NCBI RefSeq assembly: GCF_019175285.1
Contig: NC_056522.1
Span: forward strand, 68,280,089-68,344,088
Length of the DNA: 64,000 bases
From: Sceloporus undulatus
Lineage: Eukaryota > Chordata > Lepidosauria > Squamata > Phrynosomatidae
Reading direction: 5' to 3'
The notes below the pieces were generated by a model that was given only the letters and a program-made list of their open reading frames with translations, had not been told where the DNA came from and did no database searches. Shown in pieces: positions 10,237 to 20,075 of the stretch. Every line of letters begins with the position of its first letter. Position 1 is the first letter of the stretch. A program made the translations under genes and the position numbers.

Positions 10237-11323
10237 GGCCCCATTCATACTGGCCTAAAAGACATGGAGGGAACTGGGATGATCCGGATGCCCCTCCCCC
10301 GAATCGCTCCGTTAGCAAGTGCCCACTACAAATTGAAATCGAGTGGATTTTGATAGAAATCGAATGCATTCTGTAGATTGGCCGCTGCCAATCAAGCTAT
10401 CGTCATGGTGACGTTTGCAGGGCATCGGGGGAAGTGTCCTCCCTTTTTAAAGAGCCAGGCACAGGGGTTTCAGCGGCTGAAGCAGGGAGAGAGATGCCTC
10501 CCTCTTTCTCTTTCTCTCTCTTTTTTAATAAACCTGTGGGCTTTTGGGTCATATCTGCCCCTGTCCCAGGCAGAGGATGGGATTGCCATGCTTTTTTTTT
10601 TAATGCTTTTAAAAGCAACATTAGCTTTCCCTTTGCTTCCTTTGCTGTATCTGCTCAAGAAGAGAAATCATTCGCATGTTCGCTCAAAAAAAATTGTTAA
10701 AAATGTAACATTGATTGTTTGCAACATTTGTAGCTTCTCCCTCTGAAGAAAGCAAGTGCAAGCCTGGCTCCATCTGCCTCTGGAATAGAAACCATGCGCA
10801 TGTGCGCTCAAAACAAATGGATAAAAATGAAATATACATTCTGGAATAGAAATTGTTTGCATTTGAAAAGGGGGAGGGGGGTTTCCCTGACATGAGCTCC
10901 GTGATTTTTTCCTCCTGCAAGGGAAGGAATGCCCAGCGACAGAGGGCTTTGGGCAGGGGATGCAGGGAAAAGAGGCTCCTAAAGAATGCCTTCCCTTGCT
11001 CCCTTCTGCCCAGGGCTCTTTCCTCCTCCCCCTCCCCTCCGATGAGGGGAGGAAATGCCTTGCCCTTTGCCCACCCTCTGACCTAAATCCCTCCCTCAAT
11101 TTGCCTCGATCGTGATCGAGGCCAAAGTTCTCATTCCCAGGACCCGGGGTTTTTAAAAAGAAACGGTATTTGTGCCGATTTCAAAAGACCCGCGCTAGGG
11201 GCCATTTACCACGGAACGGGTGTGCAAGCCTCGGATTCGCTTGTGTGAGATTCGGGGTGAGTAGGAACTTCACGTGATTGAATTGGTTTCAAAACCGATT
11301 TTTTTTGTAATGTGAATGGGCCC
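10237..11323 (+). mobile_element. Harbinger-like non-autonomous element, 1,087 bp
   Basis: Ends are GGCCCCATTCATACTGGCC and TGTGAATGGGCCC, inverted over about 11 bp with one mismatch, and flanked by TAA on both sides (10234-10236, 11324-11326). That fits the TWA target of PIF/Harbinger elements. The interior holds a partial duplication (10661-10716 and 10787-10840 share CGCATGTNCGCTCAAAA) and a palindrome CTCGATCGTGATCGAG at 11105. No intact transposase or Myb-like frame is visible. Confidence 0.7.
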
Positions 11324-11781
11324 TAAGAATTTTTCTTAACCTCCTGTATTAGTGAGAACCATCTCATAGAAGAAACTGTATTTTTTTTGTTTCTTCCCTT
11401 TAACAGACATCTCTCCTATGAAAGAAGGGAAAGAGAGCGGAGCCAGCTCTCCTGAGGCTAGCTGACTGAGATTCCCTGTGTTTTATAACAGGGACCTGGA
11501 CACCCTTTTGCCCCTAAGTGGAGCTTGGTTGGTCACATTAATCCAATATATCTATCACCCCATATGAGATGATTTTCTCAAAAATCCTAATGCGTGTAAG
11601 CATTAGAGATCTGCTGAGTGACCAGAGGAGGGAAGTATCTTTCTCCTTGCTTGAGTCACCCTGTTTATTAGACTTTAAATGAATCTGTATTGTTAAAGTT
11701 TATGCTCTTACTGAGCAGTGCTAAGGCTGACACCAGTCTGCACAAGGGAGTAGAAACATGTGCTCATCTTATGTCTTAGGC
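11324..11781. other. Short stretch between two transposons, nothing recognised
   Basis: AT-rich, without a gene or clear repeat. Confidence 0.4.
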
Positions 11782-11900
11782 CAGGGGTCGGCAACGTACG
11801 GCCCGCGGGCTGGATCCGGCCCGCGGAGACCATGGGACCGGCCCCAGCCCGGCCCTGCTGCCGATTGCCACCCCCCGGGGGCTGCCGGCGATCACACCAA

Positions 11901-12108
11901 TTGGCGCGATTGCCAGCGGCCTCCTCCTCCTCCCCACCCTGTGGGGAGGCCTCGGCCTTTCCACAGGGCAGGGAGAGGCTCTGGAGCCGCTGGCGAACAC
12001 GCCGATCGGCACGATCTCCGGTGGCCTCCTCCTCCTCCCCACCCTGTGGGGAGGCCTCGGCTTTCCCACAGGGCGGGGAGAGGCTCTGGGGCCGCCAGCG
12101 AACGCCAC
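11901..12108 (+). repeat. Two tandem ~104 bp GC-rich units
   Basis: The phrase CCTCCTCCTCCTCCCCACCC, then TGTGGGGAGGCCTCGGC, occurs in both units at about 104 bp spacing (11901 and 12005). Each unit also has a local inverted repeat of GCCTCGGC/CCACAGGG type. Confidence 0.8.
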
Positions 12109-12280
12109 CCTCCCAGGCCTCCCCCGCTTTCTCTGCCTCCTCCGCCCCACCCCCAGGCTGGCACGGAGCATGGAGGAGGGGGGAGGAGGGGAGGAACAGG
12201 AGGAGGAGGAGGAAGAGGAGGAGGAGGTGGTGAGTGGCCAGAGGCCTCTGGCTACAAGTTTTTTTTTAATTTTTATTTTT

Positions 12281-12466
12281 GGTGCTTTTAATGCTAACAA
12301 GTCTCCCTTGTTTTGACAATGATAGTGTGGTGGTGATGATGATGATATGAGTTAGCTTCAGAGGCATGCACGCACTGTTTCAGAAGCCGAGAGAGTGTCA
12401 CCTTCCAAAGTGTGTTTTGGGTGCTTTTAATGCTAACAAGTCTCTCTTGTTTTTACAATGATAGTG

Positions 12467-12512
<46 letters not shown>

Positions 12513-12590
12513 ATGAGTCAGCTTCAGAGGCATGCAGGCACTGTTTCAGAAGCTGAGAGAGTGTCACCTTCCAAAGTGCCTTTTCTGTGT
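12281..12590 (+). repeat. Tandem ~139 bp duplication carrying an expanded (GAT)n array
   Basis: GGTGCTTTTAATGCTAACAA begins both units (12281 and 12420), and both end GAGAGAGTGTCACCTTCCAA. The second unit has a longer GAT triplet run (about 12467-12511, near 15 units) than the first (about 12331-12347). Confidence 0.85.
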
Positions 12591-13024
12591 GTTTTTGGTT
12601 CTTTAATGGTGATATTGATATCAGCAAGCCTCTGAGGCATGGCCAGTGTAAACTGCTGTGATTTTTACAAACTCATGCGCAGTGAAGAAAAACCAAAGTC
12701 CCTTGACCAAGTACACACTTCTGAGAAGTATAGTTGGTGCATGAAACCTGAAACAGCAAATCCACTTCTTGTGAAACCACCTGGACATGTTCAATATATG
12801 CATAGCCATGTTAAACCATGTTCAGTGTGAAACCCAAAGAGTTTGGTTCTGCAATAAGCCTCTGATTAAATATGCAAGAGATTGCCATGTTAAGTAAAGC
12901 CATGTGAAATGCCCAAATGTGCTTAGTGTGTGTTTTGGAATTGTGTGTGTATGGGGGGGGGGGTGTTTGGCCAGAAAGGGAAGTCCATTTCTGCCATCTG
13001 TGCCCTCATGCCTTCAAGATACAA

Positions 13025-13310
13025 GGGCTGGGAGGTGTGGTTGTTGTTGTGTGCCTTCAAGACGTTTTCCTGACTTATTATGAAACGATCCTTTGCAAAG
13101 TTTTTTCAGAGGTGGTGGTGGTTTGCCATTGCCTTCCCTTGAGGCTGAGTGTGACTTGCCCCCCCCCCGGGCAAAGTTTGGGTTTGTTGCTGTGTGTGCC
13201 TTCCAAGTTGTTATGGCTTCTGTGGGGTTTTTCTGGGCAGTTTTCTTCAGAGGGGGTGGGGATGCCATTGCCATCCTCTGAGGCTGAGAGAGTGTGACAT
13301 GCCCAAGGCA
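13025..13310 (-). mobile_element. Two head-to-tail squamate SINE 3' fragments
   Basis: GTTGTTGTTGTGTGCCTTCA begins a piece at about 13037 and GTTGCTGTGTGTGCCTTCCA a second at about 13186. Both run through TTTGCCATTGCC-like text and GAGGCTGAG, and the second on to GAGAGTGTGACATGCCCAAG. Neither keeps the tRNA-like promoter part. Confidence 0.65.
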
Positions 13311-14109
13311 AAAAAAAACAAAAAGGAAAGAAGGAAAGAAGTAGTAGTTAATTTTTCAAACCCTTTCCTTCCTAATAAAGTCTTGTGTGCAGAAGAGGCG
13401 GGAGGGGGGTTGCTTTTGCAGAACTGCAAGGCTGCAGAAAAAAGAAAAAAAGAGGTTGCATAACAACTGGTTTGGTTTTTACTTCAAAATATGATGTGTG
13501 TAGGAATTGTTTTTTATATTTTATTTATTTATTTAAAAAAATTTTTTAAAAAAATTATTTAATTATTTATTTTTTGGCTTCGGCCCCCCAGTTGACCTGA
13601 GGTATGTCTGTATGCTGAGAAAGAATCATCTCTGATGGAAAGGAAAAGCCAAGCTTTTGCTTTTCTTGTCGGATGCTCTGTGGTAGCCAAAAAGCCCATT
13701 TTAGAGTTGGAAGCCCCAGCCTCTGCTGGGCCCTGTATAGCTTCCTTTACAGCTATGGGGTCAAGATGGCAACTGTACATGGCAGAGGAGGAGTCCTTTG
13801 CCTTCTTTCACACCATCTAATTATAAGAATCAAAAGGGAATGTGCAGGAGCCCTGGCAACACTACCATGTGTTTCTCAGGCTGCAATAGGATCTCCCAAA
13901 ACTGTTGGGGTCCTGGGTGCCATTGGGTCCAGAGATGGGAAGGAAGGGGGAGACCAAGAGCTTATCCCCCCATCTGACCTCCTAGCAGAGTTCCAAACCT
14001 TATGCTAAGCATAGTGCCTGCAGTGGCAATGGCAGAGGCTTCCTGGCAATGCCTGCCCTGAGTGAGGGCATTAGATGTGGCAAATGTTTCTTGGTGGCTG
14101 CAGAGAGGG

Positions 14110-14375
14110 CCCCTGGAAGTCACCTCTTCTCCTGTATCTTCTGGCTGGCCTGCCTCTCTGACCTTGGCCCTGTTTCAGGCTGGACAGAGGTGATGCAGAG
14201 AAACTCTTTGCCATGACTTTTGGCTGGCCTGTCCTCTGAACTCTGGCTCTAAACGGTCTGGGCAGAGATGCTAAGAAGGGAAGTTTCCATAACTTCTGGC
14301 CAGTTTCCTCACTGATCCCTGGCCCTAAACAGGCTGGGCAGAGGTGATGTGGAGAAACAGAGACATGGAGGGGAT
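14110..14375 (+). repeat. Degenerate ~75-80 bp tandem repeat, about three units
   Basis: CTGGCTGGCCTG at 14141, TGGCTGGCCTGTCC at 14221 and CTGGCCAGTTTCC at 14295 each lead into a CCCTRTTTCAGGCTGGACAG-like or TAAACRGKCTGGGCAGAG phrase. Units differ by 20-25% by eye. Confidence 0.6.
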
Positions 14376-14739
14376 ACCCCTCACCATCTGTTCCCACGGC
14401 TCTCATGTGCTACAAAGCTGTTTGCAGAAATCTCCTGTGCTCCAACCATGAAAGGGGGCAGCTTTGGAGGAGAGGATCATTGGCAAAGCCAAGACCTTTC
14501 TCCAATCCTGGAAGCCCTTGCCATATTAAGTCTTTCTTCATGTTTCCAAGGCAGCAAGTTAAACAAAGAGAAGGAAAGGACTGGAGTGGCTGTAGTGAAG
14601 AAGTTGCAGAGTAATAGCGAACACATCCTACTGGAGTGATAGGCAGGACAAGACTGGCCTTCTAGGGTTAGCTCCACCCATGTGGGGTCACCAGACGGTC
14701 TCTTTTTTTACTTCCTGCCTATTGGAGTGAGTGGGAGGA

Positions 14740-14821
14740 GCATAACTCAAACTACAGGATATGGGGGTCTTATCTACTGGGAAACATATTAATCAAAGCC
14801 GCAAATATGGAAGGATGAGTG
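14740..14821 (-). mobile_element. Tigger-type element, right end
   Basis: GGGGGTCTTATCTACTGG at 14764-14781 mirrors 7645-7660, and AAAGCCGCAAATATGG then AAGGATGAGTG with TA is the right terminus of the family (compare AAAGCCGCAAATATGGAGGG at 53769-53788). With 7311-7640 it forms the two inverted ends of a 7.5 kb interval. Confidence 0.65.
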
Positions 14822-15990
14822 TACTTTTATCTGAAGAACACTTTTGGCTCAAAATGCATTAGGATGTTGTTGCTACAATTTCATGTCTTGTCATGTTAGA
14901 CCAATTTGACAGCAACAGAATACATATAGAAAGATTCTACTTTGGGAGCAAGTTCCTTGTACTCAACTTTCTTCCATTCCTGGGAATTTTGCTTGCAGGA
15001 CAGTGCTTGGTTCCCATCCCCCCTTTGTGGTTCCCTGAAACTGCACTTCAAAGCCAGTGTAAAAAATGTTTGGGGTGTTGAGTCAGCTTTTCAGACAGCT
15101 ATAGATGAAAGGTTATCACCATCCCTTGTGCCATACAAGAAGTACTTTTGTATGGCCACTTCCATATGCAAGCACTTTTGTATGTGTGCTTCAACCATAA
15201 GTAAACAAAGAAAGGAGATGCTGGAACATGGCAACCATCTCCACACAATACATTCTAAAATAGTGTTTTTAAAATCTTTACCAGCCCCTCCCCTCCCGTG
15301 CCAATATATTTTGTTGCCAGGGATGCTCAACTTAACTCAAGATATAACACCCTAAAGTGCATCCAACATTGTACTTCCCATATACAGTACCTTGATTTGA
15401 AAGAGCTGGGTTGTTTTTGCTCCATGTGTGCTCCAGCTACAGGATAAAGACACAGACGGAGGGCACATGGAGAAAAACACAGGGATGACAAGCCCCCAGC
15501 AAGCATGGCAGTGGTGGCGAGACCCAGCAGAGGGAAGGACTCTGCTCCTCACTCATTTGGGCTCCTTCCAGCCACTGTGCCCATATGCCCTAACTGTGGG
15601 AGAGTCAGGGAGAGAGAGGAAAGCCCCCTTGGGGCCCCATAGGCCTCTGTGAGGACATTCTGGGCCCCCGGAGGTTCCTAGACTACAGGTTAAGAACTGC
15701 TGTTCTAAATGTTTCCTATGGTATAGCAAGACTGCGTCCTCAGCCAGAAGGTTTGTGTGCCATTCTCAATTTCTGTTTAGCCCACAGATTGATGTATTTG
15801 TCTACTACACTAATTTGACAACATTTCCACATTAAAGTATACATTAATTGCTCCAAGACTACAAGAAAAGAAATGTAGAAATGGCCAAAACCAGAAGTGA
15901 ATAAAGGTAGAACATCATATATTTTGAGAACTGTATCTTGTTGCAAGAATAAAAATGAGTCCACAATGTAATGGGATAATATCAGAATAT
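14822..15990. other. Stretch downstream of GGPS1, one old hAT end
   Basis: CTACAGGTTAAGAACTGCTG at 15684-15703 is the reverse of a CAGCAGTTCTTAACC hAT/Charlie-type end, without an evident partner. No gene is seen. Polyadenylated GGPS1 transcripts should end at the right edge. Confidence 0.5.
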
Positions 15991-16985
15991 TTTCAAGTAA
16001 GACTTGGCAGCTTTATTTCAATGGAAGTGTGTAGCAATATGCAACATTGCATCAAAAGCTGAAAATAAAAAGTTCAAATATCATTTTGTATACATCAAAT
16101 CCCCTGCCCCTTAAACTATGCTTCAGAACAGCTCTCTATGCAGCAAAAATAGATACTGTCCAATGGTTTTGTTTTCTTGATTATTTCAATATTCTGTCCA
16201 GTAAAGCCTAATTGCCAATTATGTCAATTTTCATTGTCCTTGAACATTACACTTAAGTATTCAACTAAAGCTACAAGCTCAGGGTTGCCCCCAAGCAATT
16301 CAATTTGTTTATAAATTTCAGACTCAAGTTCTTGTAAAGTTTTACGGGTGTATTCAAAAGAACCAACATTCTCAAGATAATGTACACAGTATTTTTTAAT
16401 GTCCACATTTTCAGTCCTTTGTCGCAGGATATTCTGAACCTGTGTGCTTTCAGGCCTGGACCATATGGCATGTATAGTTGGGAATGAGAACTTCCCTTCA
16501 GTTAGGTCTTCACAAAAACTTTTGTTCTCACTATATTCTTTGGAGTGTAAGTTTGCATAGTCATCTCGAATTTGGAAGAAGAGGCCAAGGGTATTAAGAA
16601 GTGGTTTTAAATCTTTTTTGTAACTTGAGAACAATTGCATAAGACCCACAGCCAGTCCGAAAAGGCCACCCGTCTTTTGCAGAACCATGGCTTTATACTC
16701 TGATTCTGTAGGACAGGTGTAATTGTCTCTCCAGTAAATATCCAAGCCTTGGCCCTTATGGAGTTCCAGAAGTTGGCAAGTGAACACTTTCACAGCATCT
16801 GGATGTTCAAGTGTCAATACCTTTTCCAAACCAAGAAAATACACAAAATTTGCACAGTTTATTACAGATGGTATTCCATAAATGCTATGAGCCACTGGAA
16901 AACCACGTCGCAGTTTTGAATTGTCTTCTATATCATCTATAAGCAAACTTGCATTGTGCAACATTTCTGTCACTTCAATGATCAC
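15990..16985 (-). CDS. GGPS1: GGPS1 exon 4 (bulk of the enzyme plus 3' UTR)
   Basis: Coding bases are 16985-16224 (253 codons and TGA); the remainder is 3' UTR. The acceptor is TTTTTTAATAG before GTGATCATT, so the first residue is Val48 rather than a start codon. Both aspartate-rich motifs lie here, as does the GGNPELVALVEYL C-terminal region. The protein ends FKDNEN where human ends FKEENE. The 3' UTR limit is set by an AATAAA at 16017-16012; a longer UTR using a weaker downstream signal cannot be excluded. Confidence 0.95.
16012..16017 (-). terminator. GGPS1: Polyadenylation signal of GGPS1
   Basis: TTTATT on the plus strand reads AATAAA on the minus strand, about 210 bases beyond the GGPS1 stop codon. 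It is the first canonical hexamer I see downstream of the stop. Cleavage would be expected about 10-30 bases further, near 15990. Confidence 0.6.
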
Positions 16986-19900
16986 CTATTAAAAAAGAGA
17001 AAAGAATAAAGTTCTATATTTCATCTTACATCATTATTGCTTTTCTATAACTATCTTCAGATTGTCCCATATTGACCTCAATTTTATTTTATTTTGCTTT
17101 GAACATTCCTTACATCTGTCTTATACAGTTATATGCACTAATCCAGCTTTTTCCCCCCATTTGTCTTAAGGGTGTATTTGAATGAACTTCCATTGCCACT
17201 GGAAGCTTGAATCCTAAACTCTGTACTTTTGTGTGCAGGTCATTCACACGGAGGATTTATTTCGCTGTTACAATACTAAGACATGGAAAAAGGCTGGACT
17301 TGTGTCCATAGAAATTCTATACAGGATCCTTATTACATAAAGCACATGTCTTTTCAAATGTAAAAAGCATTCACTTAATGTAGAATTCAGTTTTGTGATG
17401 ATAATTTTAAGGACTTGAGAGTAGCAATCTGGAAAGGATTCTTTACTTTCAAACTCACCACCATCTTAGTCTATTAAAAATACACTGCCAAATTTTACAC
17501 ATTCTCCATTACTCTTAAGAAGGTAAAAACATTTTACATTCTGTGGTCCAAGATTATAAAGTGAAAATTCAACTTGTGGTATACACCTAAGAAAGAGAAA
17601 AGAGCCAACTATTTGGTTAGCACTTTCATCAACCATGTCTTCTTGTGCTTCCTTTTCTTCAAGAACAGGCAGATGCTGAGCAGGAGTCACAAGTACTGGC
17701 TTGGCTTGCTAGGCTATTTATCCTCATTATCAACCTTCTTTCCTAAGTCCTCTGGCACACACAGAATGGTTGGAGAACATTCAAGAAATGCATCTGATGT
17801 GAACCAAGCAAGCTTTCTCATGCCCACAGAGGGCTTAAGAGAGATGTACTTTCTTTAATCTTATTTGCCTTGAGGTTTCAAGGAGACCCTACCTTTCCCT
17901 AAAGCCCTCTAGCACACAGGCATGGAGAATGCAAACAGAGTGAAAGTTTTTCCAAATCACAACGCAGGTCAGAATGCAGATGAGAAGATGTACACCACTG
18001 GGTGTCCCCCTTAAAAGTAGTACTTGCCCTGGTGAATGGAAGCTTATATAAAATCCTTTTGTTGTTGTTAACTGTCCTCAAGTCAACTTCCATCCATGGT
18101 GACTATGTGCATGACACATCTTCAAGACCCTTTATCCTCCACTGTTCTGCTTAAATCCAGCAAATTCAGCCCTGTAATCTTGCTGATCTGGTGTGCAATC
18201 TTCCCTTCTTTCTACTACACCTCTACCTCCGCTAGAATCATTGTCTTTTCTAATGAGTTGTGCCTTCTAATGATGTGGCCAAAGTATGACAGCATCAATT
18301 TGATCATCTTGACTTCCAAGGAGATTTCAGGCTTGATCTCTTCAAAGACTCACTTGTTTGTCTTCCTCAGCACTCTTCTCCAGCACCTTATGTCAAATGA
18401 GATGATTTTCTTCCTATCCACTTTCTTCACTCTCCACCTCTCACATCTGTACATGGTGATGGGGAATACAATGGCTTGGACAATTTTGATTTTAGTGCTG
18501 TAGTGTATTTTTATTTTTTAGAATCTTGTGTGGTTCTTTTATAGTTGTCCTTCCCAATCTTAGTCTTATTTCTTCACTGCATCACCACTGTGATCAATGT
18601 TTGATCCTAGATATGGGAATTCTTTTACTATTTCAATTTCCTCATTGTCCCGGTTGAATTTATGTATTTCTTCTGTTATTATTAATAATGTTCAGCATTA
18701 AACCTTTGTACTTTTATCTTTGACCTTCCTTAGTAATTGTTTAGTCTATAATGTTTTCCACAAGTAGTATGATGTTGTCTGCATATCTTAGATGGTTTAC
18801 ATTCCTTCCTCCTATCTTCTCTCCTTCTTCTTGAATCTAAACCTGCTTTTCTTATGGTATTTCTGCATACAGGTTGAAGAAATGGGGTGATAAAATGCAA
18901 CCTTGCTTGATCTGCTTGCCAACTGGGAAGCATTCTGTTTTTCCATATTCTGTTCTAACAGTAGACTCTTGACCTGAGTACAGGTTTGTCATCAGGATTT
19001 TCAGATATAGTGGCACTGCCATTTCCAAAGAGCCATTCATCTCTTTTTTTGTGGTCTACACAATCAAATTCTTTGCTTTTGTCTATAAAGCACACAGTGG
19101 CTTTTTCCTGGAATTTCTTTGTATGTTCCATTAGCTATCATATGTTTGCAATGTGGTCCCTAGCGTCTCTTCCCTTCCTGAACCCCACTTGCATCTCTGT
19201 GATTTCTCTATGTATGATTCGAATCTGCTGCAAAAGTTTGAGCATAATTTTGCTTGTGTGGGAAATTGCTATACCTGCAGCAGTCTTTTCTCTCTCCTTA
19301 TTTCTGGATTGAAATTCATATTGATATTCACTATGATCTTCAGAAGACTGTTCTGTGACAATACTTGCCTTCAGAAGTTAGACAGGTGGCAAAAGAATAC
19401 AGAGTCTTTTCTGTGTGGACCTTCTGGCCCTTTACTGAAGTAGCCCATCTGGTGCTAACTTTCAAGAAATATTACATACTGGCTAAAAATGTACTTGTCT
19501 GTGCAAATCCATGATATTATTTCTTTTACTGTCCTCTTGCTGTATGTTTCAATCACTATTACTTGTTTTTTTCCTTCAGTACTATTCTATTTTATAATTA
19601 GGAACTGCCTTTTAAGTTTCTTGATCTTGAAAGGTGTGGTGCATAAAATATTATATACTGTCTGAAGGAAGAGGCCCCTCCCTCTTCAACTGTCATCTCG
19701 GCCTCAGAGGGAGCCATCAGGCAGACCCAGCAACATCGCTGCCTGAAGGAAGAGGCCCTCCCTCGTCAACTGTCACTCGGCCGCAGAGAGGGCGCATCAG
19801 GCAGACCTAGCACATCGGGGACGGCCTAGAGACTGGTGGACGGACTACTTCTGCCCGCTGCCCCCCCCAGGTCACCTGGAAGAAGCCCCCAGAACTGCGG

Positions 19901-20039
19901 AGGACTGTCTTGCCGCTGTGTTGGGCTTTTACCAGGGGGAGGGGTCCGTGAGAGAGGGGTGTTTTTATGTATTCTTAATTGTTTTATTGATATTTGCTGT
20001 GAAACCGCCCTGATCATGGAAGGGCTATAAAAATAATAA

Positions 20040-20075
<36 letters not shown>

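Larger units (their letters stand above)
11782..13600 (+). mobile_element. hAT-like GC-rich element with internal tandem duplications
   Basis: The start CAGGGGTCGGCAACGTACGG, then GCCCGCGGGCTGGATCCGGC, is the well-known CAGGGGTCGGCAA hAT end. Near the other side 13576-13600 reads TTTTGGCTTCGGCCCCCCAG, matching the TTCGGCCCCC text usual near the 3' ends of such elements, but the final inverted end is missing. The interior contains two tandem duplications (11901-12108 and 12281-12590) and two SINE pieces. Boundaries on the right are approximate. Confidence 0.55.

Noticed and set aside
12433-12627. Open frame with a long histidine run
   Set aside because: It is the translation of the (GAT)n microsatellite on the minus strand.
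16224-16985. A free-standing 253-residue enzyme starting at 16985
   Set aside because: The first codon is GTG and directly follows a splice acceptor; residues join upstream exons in frame and correspond to Val48 of GGPS1.
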